Notes: generated from the sequence alone by a model not told the origin. A stretch of DNA of 64,000 nucleotides from Morella rubra (GCA_003952965.2 CM025850.1:29072260-29136259); one strand, 5' to 3'. Numbered from the stretch's first letter, positions 11,612-24,026 are shown. Program-made: numbers and translations.

Positions 11612-11725
11612 GGGCAATGTAGTAGTGAGGCTACTGTGAGAGAGGTTTTTCCTTGTAGTATTTGAAATTTTCCTTAAGCTGTGTTTGCTTCGACGCAAAA
11701 TCAGGAAAATGAGAGAGTATTTCAA

Positions 11726-11812
11726 GTTGAAATTATTTTTGAAGAATACTGTGTATTTTCTTGTCTTTGTTGAAATTATTTCTTGAAGAAAACTATGAAT
11801 TTTCTTGTGTTT
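11726..11812 (+). repeat. 43-bp tandem duplication in the eIF3c 3' UTR
   Basis: Two adjacent copies of GTTGAAATTATTT, then TTGAAGAA, then ACTnTGnATTTTCTTG, lie just downstream of the stop codon. AATAAA occurs at about 11941 as a possible polyadenylation signal. Confidence 0.6.
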
Positions 11813-12533
11813 TTGCGTGTCTGAGACATTGCATTCACAAATTATCTTTAAAAAATCAATTAACATGTTAAATTTAAAGGTAGGTTGTCACAAATATGGT
11901 ACCTTCATGTATAAAGTACAAAATGTACAGTAGTTCATGAATAAAAAATACATTGTTTTCTTCTAATTGTTCAGTGTTTGAGTTTAAACTTGTAATGAAA
12001 ATATTTACAATTACTATGATTTAATCTAATAATTTTTATTATAATAAAAAAAATAAAATTTTATACAATATTTTTTAAAATTTTAAAATTTAGGTTTTAC
12101 CACTCTTTAATTTTTTAAATTGAACAATTTGGTTTTTGTCTTAATTATTTTGTTTTTGAGCCCCTTTCAAGTTCAATTTTACTTGCTATTTTGTTTTCTA
12201 TTTAAGTTAATGACATTTTAGTCCTAGGTTTTGGCCTTATGCTAAGAATGGTATTTCGGTTTTCTCTTCAATCACAGGAAGTTCTTAGTTTTAGTAACAT
12301 TTTTAGAAGGGTCTCCTTGTCAGCTTCTGTTTAATGTAATGTGGCATCACATCCAATAATAGAATGACATGTGTATGATTGTGACACGTATTTAATGTCA
12401 TGTCATCTAGGCAAATCATGTTAAATAAAAAAATCAAAATCAAAATAATCAAAATAAAAAGAAGATAAAAAAATTAAACACTAAAAAAATCAAAATTTAC
12501 AAAAATAAAAATAAAAGGATACGTTACAATAAG

Positions 12534-13082
12534 CCCTCATAACTACCACTATATTTTCAAAAGTTCCTCTAAACTATAACTAGAAGTCTAGATGGAAATC
12601 AATCTCTGAATCTATATTTCTATCGCGAATCCATCTCTAGATCTAACAAATTCGTTAACTTCAATAGTTTCTGTCACACGTGACTTGTATGTGCCCCCTC
12701 CCCATTTGTAAAATTACAATTGTGCCATAATTCTTAAGAGTCATAACTTTTGTATTTTTGTCTGGCATTACCAATAAAGACTTAAAATCATGGAACACGA
12801 CGTTTAGTTTGGGTTGAGCTTGGTATCTAGCTCAAAATCCAATGTTCAATGTGAATGGGGGTATAATCATATTTTTACTGAGGGTGAATGGGGGTATAAT
12901 CATATTTTTACTGAGGGGAAGGGAGCACAATCACGTGTGATGGAAACCATATGAGTTAATGGCTTCATTAGGCTTAAGAACAAAATGGTAACTCAAAAAA
13001 TGAATTTTGAGATGAGTTATAACGAGTTATAGTTTATAAGGCTTTTGAAAATATAATTATAGTTTCTAAGGGTTTATTGTAA
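12534..13082. mobile_element. Nested inverted-repeat element
   Basis: The left end TTACAATAAGCCCTCATAAC continues to a TATTTTCAAAAG string and a TAAACTATAACT string. The reverse complement of the right end begins TTACAATAAACCCTTAGAAA and contains the same two strings. It lies inside the element at 12216-13720. A related right end lies near 62460-62520. Confidence 0.65.
12851..12916. repeat. Exact 33-bp tandem duplication
   Basis: The unit starts GTGAATGGGGGTATAATCAT and ends TTTTTACTGAGG. It is present twice in direct tandem (12851-12883 and 12884-12916) with no mismatch seen, so the duplication is recent. Confidence 0.85.
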
Positions 13083-13796
13083 TTTTTTAAATAAAAATTA
13101 AAAGATCATATGGGGAGGGGAACACCTTTTCCCTAGCGCAATAGTCGCCCTTGCGAAGGAGGGCGAACCAGCCCTCCTCAGAGCTAGGGGTCAGTGATAA
13201 GCCGGTGGCATCCCCTTTCACGGGGTAGCTCGAGGCCACCCTTAGTTGGGGTGGAGCAAAACCACCCCACCACTTGGTTAGGGGACCCCTCCTGCGATTC
13301 CATTGTTTTGTGTTTTTCTTGAATTATATACATTGTTTGTAAGTTTTTTCATTTAAATTTCTTTTGTTTTTTCATTTTGTTAGTTTCTTTGTTTCTTTTA
13401 ATTTAACTAATTTCTTTTAGTATTCAATTTTTTTTGTTAGCTTCTCTTTATTTGTGTTTTAAGTTTTATCTCTTTATTGTTTTAATTGAATTTTTTTAAC
13501 TTTTAGATTTATATTTTGACTTTTTTAATAATTTTTTCTTTTTCTTTTTAGCTTGCTCTAGATTTAGTTAGACAATGTGGCATTTTATAAGTGTAAAAAA
13601 GAGACATGCCATTCTGTTATTCGGCGTGAACGTACCATTCCATTAAATATTTTAGACGGAAATTTGATGTTTGGATCTTTTTGATATTTTTTAAAAGAGG
13701 CAAATCCAAAGGACTAAAGAAGTAATCAATCCTTTCTATTTTGATGTTTTATTTTTCAGAATTTGATTGTGACAGGAAAAAAAAAAGGGAGGGGGA

Positions 13797-14215
13797 GAAT
13801 ACACTTTTTACTCATAAACTACTGGGTCTGTGATACATTGCACCCTAAATTATCAGTTTTGACACATTGCACTCTCCAACTACCAATGTTAGACACTTTC
13901 CACCCTAAACTACTCACTTTAACACATTGCACCTTTCAACTACTAATGTTATATACTTTACACCTTCCATCCGATAATAATATCTCCAAAATTTAATGAA
14001 TTGACAATAATATCTTTAATATATTTAAAGTGGGTCAAGGACATTCTTGTCATTTTAGTCTAAACTTTTGATAGAGGGTGTAAAGTGTTTAAAATTTTAA
14101 TAGAGGGTGCAAAGTGTCTAAAATTGATAATTAGAGAGTATAATATCTCAAATATAATAGTTTAGTGTGCAAAGTGTAAAAACAACTGTAATTGTGAGTG
14201 AAAAATGTATTTTTC
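13797..14215. mobile_element. Inverted-repeat element with repeated arms
   Basis: The left arm repeats ACACATTGCACC and CAACTAC-type strings. The right arm carries their inverse (GGGTGCAAAGTGT and AGAGGGTGTAAAGTG). The ends GAATACACTTTTTACTCATA and, reversed, AAATACATTTTTCACTCACA match. No coding sequence. It is built like the elements at 3453-5163 and 12534-13082 but differs in sequence. Confidence 0.6.
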
Positions 14216-15100
14216 AAAAAAAAACTTTCGACTCCAAGAGAGACTTGTAGTGCGTGCTTTTGTTCGAATTTCTCAACACAAGGTAAGTGTGGGAAAAAAG
14301 AGACAACAATTTTCTTTATAGTTTTTAATCATTCGACTTCTCCAATATAAGTTACCCAGATTTTCTCTAGAATTTGTTAGATTTCTATTTGATGATCAAT
14401 AGATTTACTTGGATTTCGCATCCTTAATCGAACAATTACATAAATCAGGAAAAAAAATATTTTACTCTCTAAGTTACAATGACATAAGCATTGTGCGGAC
14501 AAACTACAATTAATGGTAATAAACCCCTTAACTTAAGCATTGGAGAGTCCCTCCCCAGTGCCCCATCGAGCTTTTTTTTGTAGGTTTTGTTTTTTTTAAT
14601 GTCCATTTTGAGTGATAGTTACTATTCAGTGGAAGTCTGTCACCACAACATCAGCCTAATTGCTAACCAGTCTCGGTCCATCCATTATACTTGAGGTCAA
14701 GCTTTATTTTCGCAAGCAATTTTATCTTAAGTTTATCGAACTATTGAGTACTTAAGAGCCAGTGCTTAAGAGTTAGTAAAAATGAGCTTAGAGCTTCAAC
14801 GGGGTTCCTGTCTTATGTTTTAGAATTTTGTACCTTTGCCGTGTTAACGTGTAGCAGCTTTGTAAATATATTCGCTTCAAAGGCGTGAAAGAAGTAAACG
14901 AGAAATGCTAGAACCCATTCCTGTTTTCAAATTCCAGTAAGCCAAAAGTTTCTCCGTTTGAATGCCGAAATTCGTTAAAAGCGATAATTTGTTTAGCGAC
15001 AAAGTCAGTGGGCCTCTTCTTTGAGAAGATAGACTTCCCGGGTAGCCACCCTCCCGTAGGGTTCCCCGAAAATATCTGGCTTTCTTCCGTCCACTTTCTT
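14216..15100. other. Spacer before the LINE, no gene seen
   Basis: AT-rich up to about 14750, then of more balanced composition up to the LINE 5' region. No ORF or RNA gene recognised. Confidence 0.4.
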
Positions 15101-15544
15101 GATCAGTAATGAAGTTTTACGGCGCTACCGATAGTGCGCCTCCTTCTTTTTCTTTTCCTGACTTGGTCCATTCACGGCACTGGTAATGCTCTGAACTCTC
15201 TGTATCTCTCCCAGCCTTTCACCTGTGCTTCAGCCCTTCCTCCGGACCCTTGCTTTTCAGCCGCCCTCTGTCTAGAGCTGCTCTTTTCTGCCACGGGCGG
15301 GCCGCCTGCCTCCTTTTCTGCTCTCTTCAACTCGATCCTTCTACCTATTCTTTGCAATCCTAGGTTTTGGCGCAAATCTATATCACGCCTACCCTTCCCT
15401 CAACCTACCTTTTCCATTTCTTTAAATAGAGAGCTTTGGAATTTTATTCTCTTCACACTTCCGCCCTGTCTCCTTGAACCAAAAACCCCAGATCGCCGAC
15501 TCCACTTCTCCCCTCACAGGAAAAAGCTCTTGGTGTCCGTAGTT

Positions 15545-16488
15545 ATGGCGGATATTGATCAGGAAGTTGTGCAACTAATCAAGCAAACTGAAGACCTCCG
15601 TTGGGATGTTAATCCTCTTGTGGTAATTAGAGATGTTGAAGATGCCAAATCGGTGGCAAGGATGATACTGGTGGGGAAGATCATCTCTAAGCGTATTGTT
15701 TCTCTTCTGGTGGTGCACGGTACCTTAGAAAAGGCGTGGGATTTCGAGGCAAATCTTGAAGTACAGGAGCTTGACACAAATATATTCTTCTTTGGGTTTT
15801 CTTCCTCTGCGGCTCGGAATAGAGTACTGGAGCGCAGGCCGTGGAATGTAAAATGAAACTTGATGGTGACTAAGGAGTGGCAACCGGCGCAACTTGGCAG
15901 GAAATTGAGCTTGACACAACTCCAGTGTGGGTTCAAATCCACGGATTACCCCTGGATTGTTCCAACAAGCTAACACCAATGGGATTGGTAAAGCTATCGG
16001 TCAAGTTCTCACATTGGAAAGCAGGGAACGGTCCCCGTGTCTGGTATGCTCCTTTTCTGAGGGTGCACGTTCTACTGGACACCCGCAAGCCATTGCTAGC
16101 AGGTTATTCTCCCCCTCATGAGGGCCTTGCACCAGTGTGGATTCAATTTAAATATGAAAGGGTTTCTAGATTTTGCTACCTGTGTGGAGGCTTGGGACAT
16201 TTTCAGACAATATGTTTGAAGAAGCAAGATGGAAAAGAAGGTTGTGAGAAGCTGGGCCCGTGGATGAAAGCGGAAAGCCTTCCTAGAAGGAACCCTCCAC
16301 GTGATACCGACAATAAAGCTGCACCACTGATCCTTTCTAGCGATAATAATATGGCCAAGGATGCTGGCAGCAAGAGATTAGGCTTCCAATGGTTTACAGA
16401 GTCCAGTGGGGCAACGGAACAGGCGGAGATAAGGTCCCTAACGACACGCCGCTTGCTGCTGGAGGGCCCACAGCTAACCGTTGACTAA
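15545..16488 (+). pseudogene. LINE ORF1: DUF4283 domain and zinc knuckle, disrupted
   Basis: ORF1 starts at 15545 (MADIDQEVVQLIKQTEDLRW). It shows the DUF4283 hallmarks ARMILVGKIIS and VLERRPWNVK. A TGA at 15854-15856 interrupts it right after this motif, and the frame changes near 15890. It then continues with TTPVWVQIHGLPLD and a CCHC knuckle CYLCGGLGHFQTIC (C-x2-C-x4-H-x4-C), which binds nucleic acid in LINE ORF1 proteins. Less conserved Lys-rich ORF1 sequence continues after the TIR insertion (about 17718-17999). Confidence 0.8.
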
Positions 16489-16688
16489 ACATTGCTGCAG
16501 CAGGGTGTGGTCCCAAAAGCTTTTGTTGACGTGTTTGAAGAAGCAGCAGAAAAGTTGGAAAGAGGCCTGCAGCTGAAAAAAGTATACCTCCCTGACGTTC
16601 TCGAAGCTGAAAAGGCACTCCAAATGGCAGAAGGAGACGTAAAGCAAAAATTGCTGGCGGTACAGGAAGTTAGAATTAATCAAATTCT

Positions 16689-17439
16689 GGGGTACGTTCG
16701 ATTTCAGAAGCTTCGTAGAACGTCAAGTGTTTTAAAAATTGTTAAGTGAAGTTATTGATATTTGTGTAATAGTAATTGAGGTGTAAAAAAAGTAAGGATG
16801 TTTTTTAAGGTTGTTGTTTGTAGATTATTTTTATTAGAATGAGTGAAAAAAATAAAAGATAAAATAATATTTAAATTTATGTTTATTTATAATATTTATT
16901 ATAATTTCGAATTTTTTTAAATTTTGATACAAATTTATAATATTTTAAATGTGGTTAAAAAAAGAAAAAAAAAACTAAGAAGAAGATGAAAGAGGAAAGA
17001 GTGGTTGACGCAATATCAAGCTGCAGGGAAGGGGGAAGGCGCAAGCACCTACTGACAAGCTGCAGGGGAAGGAGGACTGACGCTGCAGGGGAAGGGGGTA
17101 GGTATCGCAGAGGATATTTAATGTTCGGCCAAAATGACCATATTATCCTCCACCAAAACCTTAATGTTGGATAAAGCAGCTGAGGTATTTCGTCCATTCA
17201 CCTGTCCGAATTGTTAATGCACTGACGTGTGGGGCCATGATGTTTTTTAAATTCTGGTTTTACCCTTAGATATTTATTTCCTCAAAAGCACTACGGAGGG
17301 TATTTTGATAATTGTTTCTAAGCATGGTTAGGGTAAAAATGGAAAATATTTAGTAGAATCCTAAATTTAAACACGTTCGGTTGATTTGGAGGCAACTTGA
17401 ATGCGAATTTGTGAAAATTCACCGAAACGAACATGCCCC
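16689..17439. mobile_element. Non-autonomous TIR element inside LINE ORF1
   Basis: The ends GGGGTACGTTCGATTTC and (reversed) GGGGCATGTTCGTTTC form terminal inverted repeats around about 750 bp of mostly AT-rich non-coding DNA. CTGG occurs at both junctions and may be part of a target duplication, but its length does not identify a superfamily. Inside, GCTGCAGGGGAAGG-type units repeat about three times (17020-17100). Confidence 0.5.
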
Positions 17440-18068
17440 TGGACTCGGCCTTTGTCAAGCATCGTATGGGTTAGCAAAAGAAAAATGAAGGCCAACAGCC
17501 AGTGGACCCGGCTGAGCCTACTGTTTTCCAAGTGCCTCTGGGACCATCCACCGAGGCCTCTACTGGAGGTGAGTTGCACCTAGGCCCACAAGGGGAAGAG
17601 GCTATAGTGAAATGTATCAAATCCAGCCCAAGACCTGGGCTGAGAACCCCAAATATTATAAGGAAGCCGTAGGGTGAGCTTAATCTACAAGGAAAAGGTA
17701 AAGAAATTTTAAAGGACATGGGTGGCCAAAACCACGTGGAAAGTATGGCAAAACTGGATGTGGAACCAGAGGGGAAAAAACGCAATCTGGTAGAGGAAAC
17801 AGCCCATCCACTCAAAAAACTGGCAATATTAGAGAAATCGACAGTGATTGAAACAACCCCTAAGGAAAAAACGCTTGCTGCGCTGAGATTGAAGAAGAAA
17901 AAACCAAGGGCACTGAAGAAGCAGCTACTGAAATCCGCTGATGAGGAGAAGTACAAGACAACGAGTAAGGAGGTTTTTTTTGGCTTCGGGTCAGACTAAT
18001 GAAGCTATGTTTCAAAGCTTGGGTGTTCATAAGAGTGAGAAGGCGGGCCATACCATGCCCCCTTCCGC

Positions 18069-18179
18069 CACGAGGGTCCTTGGCTGGAACTGTCGTGGGT
18101 TTGCACGACTAGCAGCAGTTAGAAACCTCCGGGCTATGGTTTGCCGACATAATCCGGATGTTGTTTTCTTTGCAGAATA
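18069..18179 (+). pseudogene. LINE ORF2 start: endonuclease N-terminus
   Basis: The translation RVLGWNCRGFARLAAVRNL followed by NPDVVFFAE is the start of an AP-type endonuclease. The conserved Asn (WNCRG) and the metal-binding Glu (FFAE) are present, and then a TAA stop follows directly. GRKGGLIYVGG continues near 18250, before the copia insertion at 18346. The endonuclease would nick target DNA for target-primed reverse transcription. Confidence 0.8.
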
Positions 18180-18345
18180 AAAAATTATGAATGCTCGCAG
18201 CTCTCTCTAAGTTTTGGGTTATACTCATTTTGCTGAATGTCCACCTATAGGCAGGAAGGGTGGTTTAATTTATGTTGGAGGCAAGGGATTATTTCGAAAG
18301 TTGTGAACGTTAAGGTCAATATGATTAATGTTGTAGTGCAATCCG

Positions 18346-19613
18346 TGTAAGATTCGCAGCGAAAATCTGGATCGTTGAAATCAAGCAGCCCAAATGTTCT
18401 GTCTCCTTCAAATCCATGCACACAGTTTTTAAGAGAGAAGTTAAAAGAGAGTGTTTAGAGAGAAAACTATTCTCGCGAAGAATGACTTCTTCTATCTCAA
18501 ATGAAGTTTTAAGCTATTTATAATGGCTTCCTCAGAGCTTCTCCTGTGCTTATGCGTGGGATCTTTAGGGATCTCAAATCTCGCCCGTAGGATCATCATG
18601 AAAAACTCTTTTTCATTTAACTCCCTTATATTCTGTATTCCGAATTTATGAGTTTATACAAATTGTGATCATGTCTATTAACATATCACAATTGACCCCT
18701 GAAATAGTGAGATTATTTTTCATGAAATCTTTTTTGATAACAATTATTTGTTTATTTATCCTTCCACCATACTATATTCTACATGAGCTAATAGGACTAG
18801 AATAATATTTCCGATTTAAGTTTCTAGCTCATATAATTCTTAATTCACAATCTGTAACTAGTTGGACTCTCAAATTGTTTCTAAAACAATTTCACAAATT
18901 AATATATATATATATATATATATATGATTTCGAAAAAACGTTTTTGCAAAGTTCGCTGGCCAATGATTTCTTTTCGAGTCCAACTCTATACAGATATACT
19001 GAATATACTGTCTCACAAAGAGACTGGTGGATTCGTTGTTGAGTATTTACACAAACCCATTTATCATGTACAAGATGCAACTTTGTCTGGAATATTTGAC
19101 CTCGAAAGATCATCACCAAATGACTCGGTCAAAGCATAAGTACACAACAGAAAAACCTGCATAAATCTCTTAGGTCTAAGGATACAATAAACTAATTGTG
19201 TTGAATACCTTCTCAACATCAGTGATCACTTCTAGAAGGTATTCATATTTGATATCGTTTAGTGTATGTACTCTTACAGTATACCTACTCGTCTGCTTAA
19301 GGTCACTACCTCAATGACGGAGTCCATCATCCTATTTAATAGAGGCACAACGAGTGTAGACCTATTTGTACAAAAGTATGTACCTCAGTCTAGAACAACT
19401 TTCAAGTGAACAAGGAACCAAAAAGTCATACTCCCCGCCTTTTGATTCATTAATCATTGGCATAACTTTTCTACAATTTCACTTAACAATATAAATGTGT
19501 AACATCTCATGTTATACCATTATACCCAATAAGTAATAAATACATGTGCCAATAAAAAAAAATAATTATCTCATAATTATTCTAATAACTAGTTTGAAGG
19601 CATATTTCCAACA
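18346..19613 (-). repeat. Copia 3' LTR (full length, 1268 bp)
   Basis: Bounded by TGTAAGATTCGC at the left and TTTCCAACA at the right (plus strand). It includes a TATA-like stretch (TATAAATAGC on the minus strand, about 18514-18523). Its right 770 bp align with the 5' LTR; its left 500 bp have no counterpart there. A TA microsatellite lies at 18902-18925. Confidence 0.75.
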
Positions 19614-21333
19614 TCTCCCACTTGCACTCAAAACCATTTATCTGGTATCTCATACCCATACAGACTTTAAATGTGTCTCAAACATTTTTGAGTCAAGGAT
19701 TCGGTGAAAACGGATCCGCAATGTACTAGTTTGACAGTACACTAGCCATCACGAGATCACTCTGATTCACCATATCACCTATCTTCTTTCTATGTGCTTT
19801 GCCTTCAGTGCTGGAGTCAAAAGTGGTGTTGTGCTTAGAACTCTTGCAACTCCATGACATTTACCAAATGTATACACAAGTTCAAAATTGATCAATTATC
19901 AATAACAACCGAACTTGTGCATTTCTAGACAGTCCGCAAATTCTCAATTCTAAACACCAGAAAAATAGTGTTTAGCACTTCTCAAGTATTTAAGAATATA
20001 CTTGACCACTGCCTAGCTTTCAGAGCCCATGTCAGATTAATATCTACTCATAATCCTAACTGCATGACTGATATCTGACCTTATCTCTCTTATCTTGGAA
20101 AGATTAATATTATACCCAAAGGATAAAATCCTTCCTTGGTATTCTGTAAATCATTGCCAATATTTGTCAATGTAATCCCAAAAACCTCTTTTCTCAGTTT
20201 CCAAACAATTTGGCTCCAAAAACGTGGAACACTTCCAAAGGTCTTTGACTTGAAAAATATGGCTCGTAAACCATCTTTTTCATTGATGACATTGCCCCGA
20301 CGTCATTCCCATAAGTAGCATATTATTGACATAAAGAAATAGAAACACTACTAGACTCCCACTGACTTCTTATCAATACAAGATTCATTCATGTTGCATG
20401 AGAAATCAAATGATTTGATCATCTCAATCTAAATGGACTCTCAGCTAACGCTACTAAGTTCTAACCTCATCAGTAGGTTTAGTAACATTTCTTTTTCTAT
20501 TGATCTCATCTGCCTTAAGTATTGGCTCAGCTGACTGTTACATTAAGAACTGTCACACTTTTGCCTTCGCTTAAACCATACTCCTTTTAAAATATAATTT
20601 TCCTTCTAATAATCATCTTCTGTTCACTTGAGTTTATAAAATAATAGCCAACGAACCATTTTTGGGTAACCTACAAATAATCTTTGATTCTAGCTTCTTC
20701 ACATCAAACTCTTTGATGTGAGATAGATATCACCACATACTCTAATGATTTAGACTTGGTCTCACCAGTCCATGATTCATAAGGCGTTTTATGTATAGAT
20801 TTAGTAGATATCCTATTCAGAATATAAACAACTGCCTCTATGGCAAAAACCCTAAAAGTATATAGGTAATATATCTATGTTTATCTCCCATTGAACAATA
20901 TCATATAAATTTTAGTTTTTGTTTTAACCATTCATAGAGTCCATGATTCACTTTTTCAAAATAGACTATCAATAATACCAAAGTTAGTAGAAAGACGATA
21001 TTTCAAACAAGTGTCAAAACAAAAAACAAGTTTTTAAAACATGAAACTAAATTTCCTAAAGTTCTGGAACGTAAAGAAAGTCTTCCAAATTTACAACTTC
21101 AAACTTTCATGGACTTCAATGAAAAAGGTCTAATTGAAGTTGTTGCAACACTTGCACTCGTCTCTATCAGCTTTCTCATCACCTTGTTTTGGGTTTCCTT
21201 AAACCCCTGCAATCATATTGCATAAGTGAGAGGTGGTGCCAAAATTGACACACTTGAAATTCAATGGACACTCCATCAAATCAATTTTAATTGATAAGCA
21301 TACATTCAGAGGGATCATTTTTCTTTGGAGAGG

Positions 21334-22120
21334 TTAAATATCCTGGGCAATTCCTTTTCCAGTAACCTGGCTTGCCACAATGGAAAAAATTTCCATATCT
21401 TTCTTCTCTGAGTCGCTTGTGTCCTCTTTCTTAGATTGAGACACTTTCTTTCTTTTAAACTTCTTCCCCTTGGGCTTAAGTTCGTGGTTGGTTGACTTGT
21501 CCATTACCATTAGAGAACCTTTCTCTTGTATGATAAGTTCCTCAACTGCTTGAAACATATTGAGCAGCTTTGACAAAGTCACCGCCATCTTGTTCATATT
21601 ATAGTTTAATATGAACTGGTTGAATGATTCAGGCAAATATGCCAATATTACTCTTAACTTTTGTCTCACTGTTCATCTCTGCATCTAGTGTTTCCAGTTC
21701 AATGATGAATGAAATCATTTTTAACACATGATCTCGAACTGGAGGACCTTCCACCATTTTGGTGGTCATCAGCAATTTCATAACCTGCTGGTATGTAGAC
21801 CGATTCTATTCTCCAAGTAACTCTTGGAGATATGAAAGCATGTCTTTTGCAGTAGCTAGGCCTTCACACTGCTTTTGTAATATATTGGTCATCGAGGCCA
21901 ACATATAACATCGAGCTAGTTTGTTTGCCTCATGCCACTTATCATAAGCAACTCTTTGCTCTTGCACGGCATCAGCTAAAGCAAGCTAAGGAATCTCATC
22001 CTTTAAAACATGAGCAACTTTTTCAACCATAAGTACTATCATGAGATTCCTCTTTCAGTCAAGGAAGTTTAGCCCAGTCAACTTATTCTCATCTAAAATT
22101 CTAGACAATGGCTTCGACAT
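21334..22120 (-). pseudogene. Copia gag remnant (UBN2-type)
   Basis: Reading begins near ATG 22120 with MSKPLSRILDENKLTGLNFL, typical of plant copia gag, and is then broken by stops and frameshifts. A 111-aa open stretch (21334-21669) carries LPESFNQFILNYNMNK followed by a Lys-rich region. A degenerate zinc knuckle (HCGKPGYWKRNC) and a short protease-like GTTTHLCN run follow, in another frame. Confidence 0.75.
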
Positions 22121-22524
22121 AATAATTCTTCACATATTAAGAAAGAAAATCACATGTATATAAAATTTCAATTAGTATAGGGTTTTGAATAACTAATGGT
22201 ACCTCCCACTGAATCACAGCAACCAAATAAAATACAGAATATAACATTTATATTCAGTGTTTGCAGTGGGTATCAAGAACTTCTACCTTATATAAATATG
22301 ATCCTATTTTAGTAACCATACAACAACTTGTAAAAGTGAATAGCAATTATTCATCACGAATCCATCTCATGTCGTATACTACGCGTATACAAATATTCGT
22401 GACTCTTGATTTTCTTTTGGCCACCAACATAAACATAATCTTTACTATTTTAGCGAACGTGTTTATTTGGTTAAGTGCAACGATCGTCTAAGTGACATGT
22501 AATTTTGTTGGTCAGCATTGATAT

Positions 22525-23286
22525 TCACAATCTGTAACTCGTTGAACTCTCAAATTGTTTCTAAAATAATTTCACAAATAAATATATAACATATATATTA
22601 ATTTCAAAAAAACATTTTCGCAAAGTCTACTGGCCAGTGATTTCTTTTCGAGTCCAATTCTATACAGATATACTGAATATACTGTCTTACAAAAAGACTA
22701 GTGGATTCCTTGTTGAGTATTTACACAAGCTCATTTATCATATACAAGACCCAACATTGTCTGAATATTTGACCTAAAAGATCATCATCAAATGACTCGG
22801 TCAAAGCACAAGTACACAACAAACAAACCTGCATAAACCTCTCAGGTCTAAGGATACAATAAACTAATTGTGTTGAATGCCTTCTCAACATCAGTGATCA
22901 CTTCTAGAAGGTATTCATATTTGATCTCGTTCAATGCATGTACTCTTATAGTACACTCACTCGTCTGCTTAAGATCACTACCTCAATGACGGAGTCCATC
23001 ATCCTATTTAATAGAGGCACAACGAGTGTAGACCTATTTGTACATAATTTTAAACCTCGGTCTAGAACAATTGTCAAATGAACAAGGAACCGAAAAATTC
23101 ATACTCCCTGCCTTTTGATTCATTAATCATCAGCATGACTTTTCTACAATTTTACTTAACAATATAACTGTGTAACATCTCATGTTATAACATTATACCC
23201 AATTTGTAATAAATACATGTGACGATAAAAGAAATAATTATCTCATAATTATGCTAGTAATTGGTTTTGAGGGCATATTTCCAACA
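22525..23286 (-). repeat. Copia 5' LTR, truncated
   Basis: Matches the right part of the 3' LTR from CACAATCTGTAACT to TTTCCAACA, with scattered substitutions. It lacks the 500 bp that hold the TATA-like and R/U5 regions of the other LTR. The neighbouring 22150-22524 is unrelated to that missing part. Confidence 0.7.
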
Positions 23287-23371
23287 ATCTAACCCTCCGA
23301 AAAGATCTTGGATTTTTTCTTTTGTATATGAGCCTACTGAATGGAATGAAAAATTAGATTTCTGAGGCTAT

Positions 23372-24026
23372 ATGGAAAGTATTCGTAACTCTTGCTCAGG
23401 TCCCTGGATTTGCTTGGGTGATTTTAATGAGGTGCTCTCTCAAATAGAAAAAAAAGGAAGTCGTCTAGTGGCATCTCCATCCACAGGAGGCCTTCATAAT
23501 TTTATTTTAAATATGGGCTTGGTTGATATTGAATTTGTGGGTAACCTGTTTACATGGTGTAATGGTAGACATGGTCTCATTCTGGAGCGTTTAGATAGAG
23601 CTGTGGCTAATAGAGATCAGAGAACTCTGTTTCCTCGAGCCACCTTGCACCATCTCCCTAGAAATGCTTCAGACCATGCACCAATTTTTCTGGACACTCA
23701 AGGGGAGAATTCAAGTGGTCCTAGACTTTTCAGGTTTGAGCCTTTTTGGACTAAAGATAACTCATGTGTAAAGGTGATTGAAAATGCTTGGAAATTCAAT
23801 GGTAATGGCTCTCCGGCCTTTCTCCTCTGTCAACGTCTCAAAGCCACTCGGAATGCCCTCAGGATTTGGAATCATGATTCATTCGGACAAATTCAATAAA
23901 AAATCAAGAGCTTATATGAAACGCTTGATTTGGTTCAAAAGAACCATTTGTGGGAGGATTGGAGGTTGCAAGAATATCAAATCCAAACTGAACTATATGA
24001 AGAATTGAAGAGGGAGGAGATGTTAT
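23372..24026 (+). pseudogene. LINE ORF2: endonuclease C-terminal half
   Basis: A 175-aa open frame contains GPWICLGDFNEVL (catalytic GDFN), LFTWCNGR, ERLDRAVANRD and NASDHAPIF (catalytic SDH). These are the C-terminal motifs of plant LINE endonucleases. A TAA at about 23897 stops the frame, and homologous linker sequence (KREEMLL) runs to the next insertion at 24027. Codons are better preserved here than in ORF1. Confidence 0.85.

Larger units (their letters stand above)
12216..13720. mobile_element. Inverted-repeat element with GC-rich core (outer element)
   Basis: The left arm (TTTTAGTCCTAGG through AATGACATGTG near 12366) is matched by the reverse complement of the right arm (13575-13720). 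Shared parts include the TTAGTCCT end and a run close to ACATGNCATTCTNTTATT. A-rich and T-rich blocks flank the centre symmetrically. A GC-rich block (13127-13306) contrasts sharply with its surroundings and has no ORF. No transposase is seen, so this is a non-autonomous element, possibly Mutator-like, though no clear target duplication was found. Confidence 0.5.
18346..23286 (-). mobile_element. Degenerate Ty1/copia retrotransposon inserted in the LINE endonuclease
   Basis: The element lies on the minus strand. Its 3' LTR is 18346-19613 and its shortened 5' LTR about 22525-23286; both start (minus strand) TGTTGGAAATATGCC. A polypurine tract (AAGTGGGAGA on the minus strand) adjoins the 3' LTR at about 19614-19624. 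Between the LTRs, in copia order, are remnants of gag (21334-22120), integrase (about 20700-20830), reverse transcriptase (about 20260-20400) and RNase H (about 19920-20110). All are interrupted by stops. The flanks ATCCG and ATCTA are at best an imperfect 5-bp target duplication. The LINE endonuclease resumes at 23287 as if uninterrupted. Confidence 0.85.

Noticed and set aside
13127..13306. GC-rich block as a coding exon
   Set aside because: Stops in the frames inspected and no splice context. It lies inside an inverted-repeat element.
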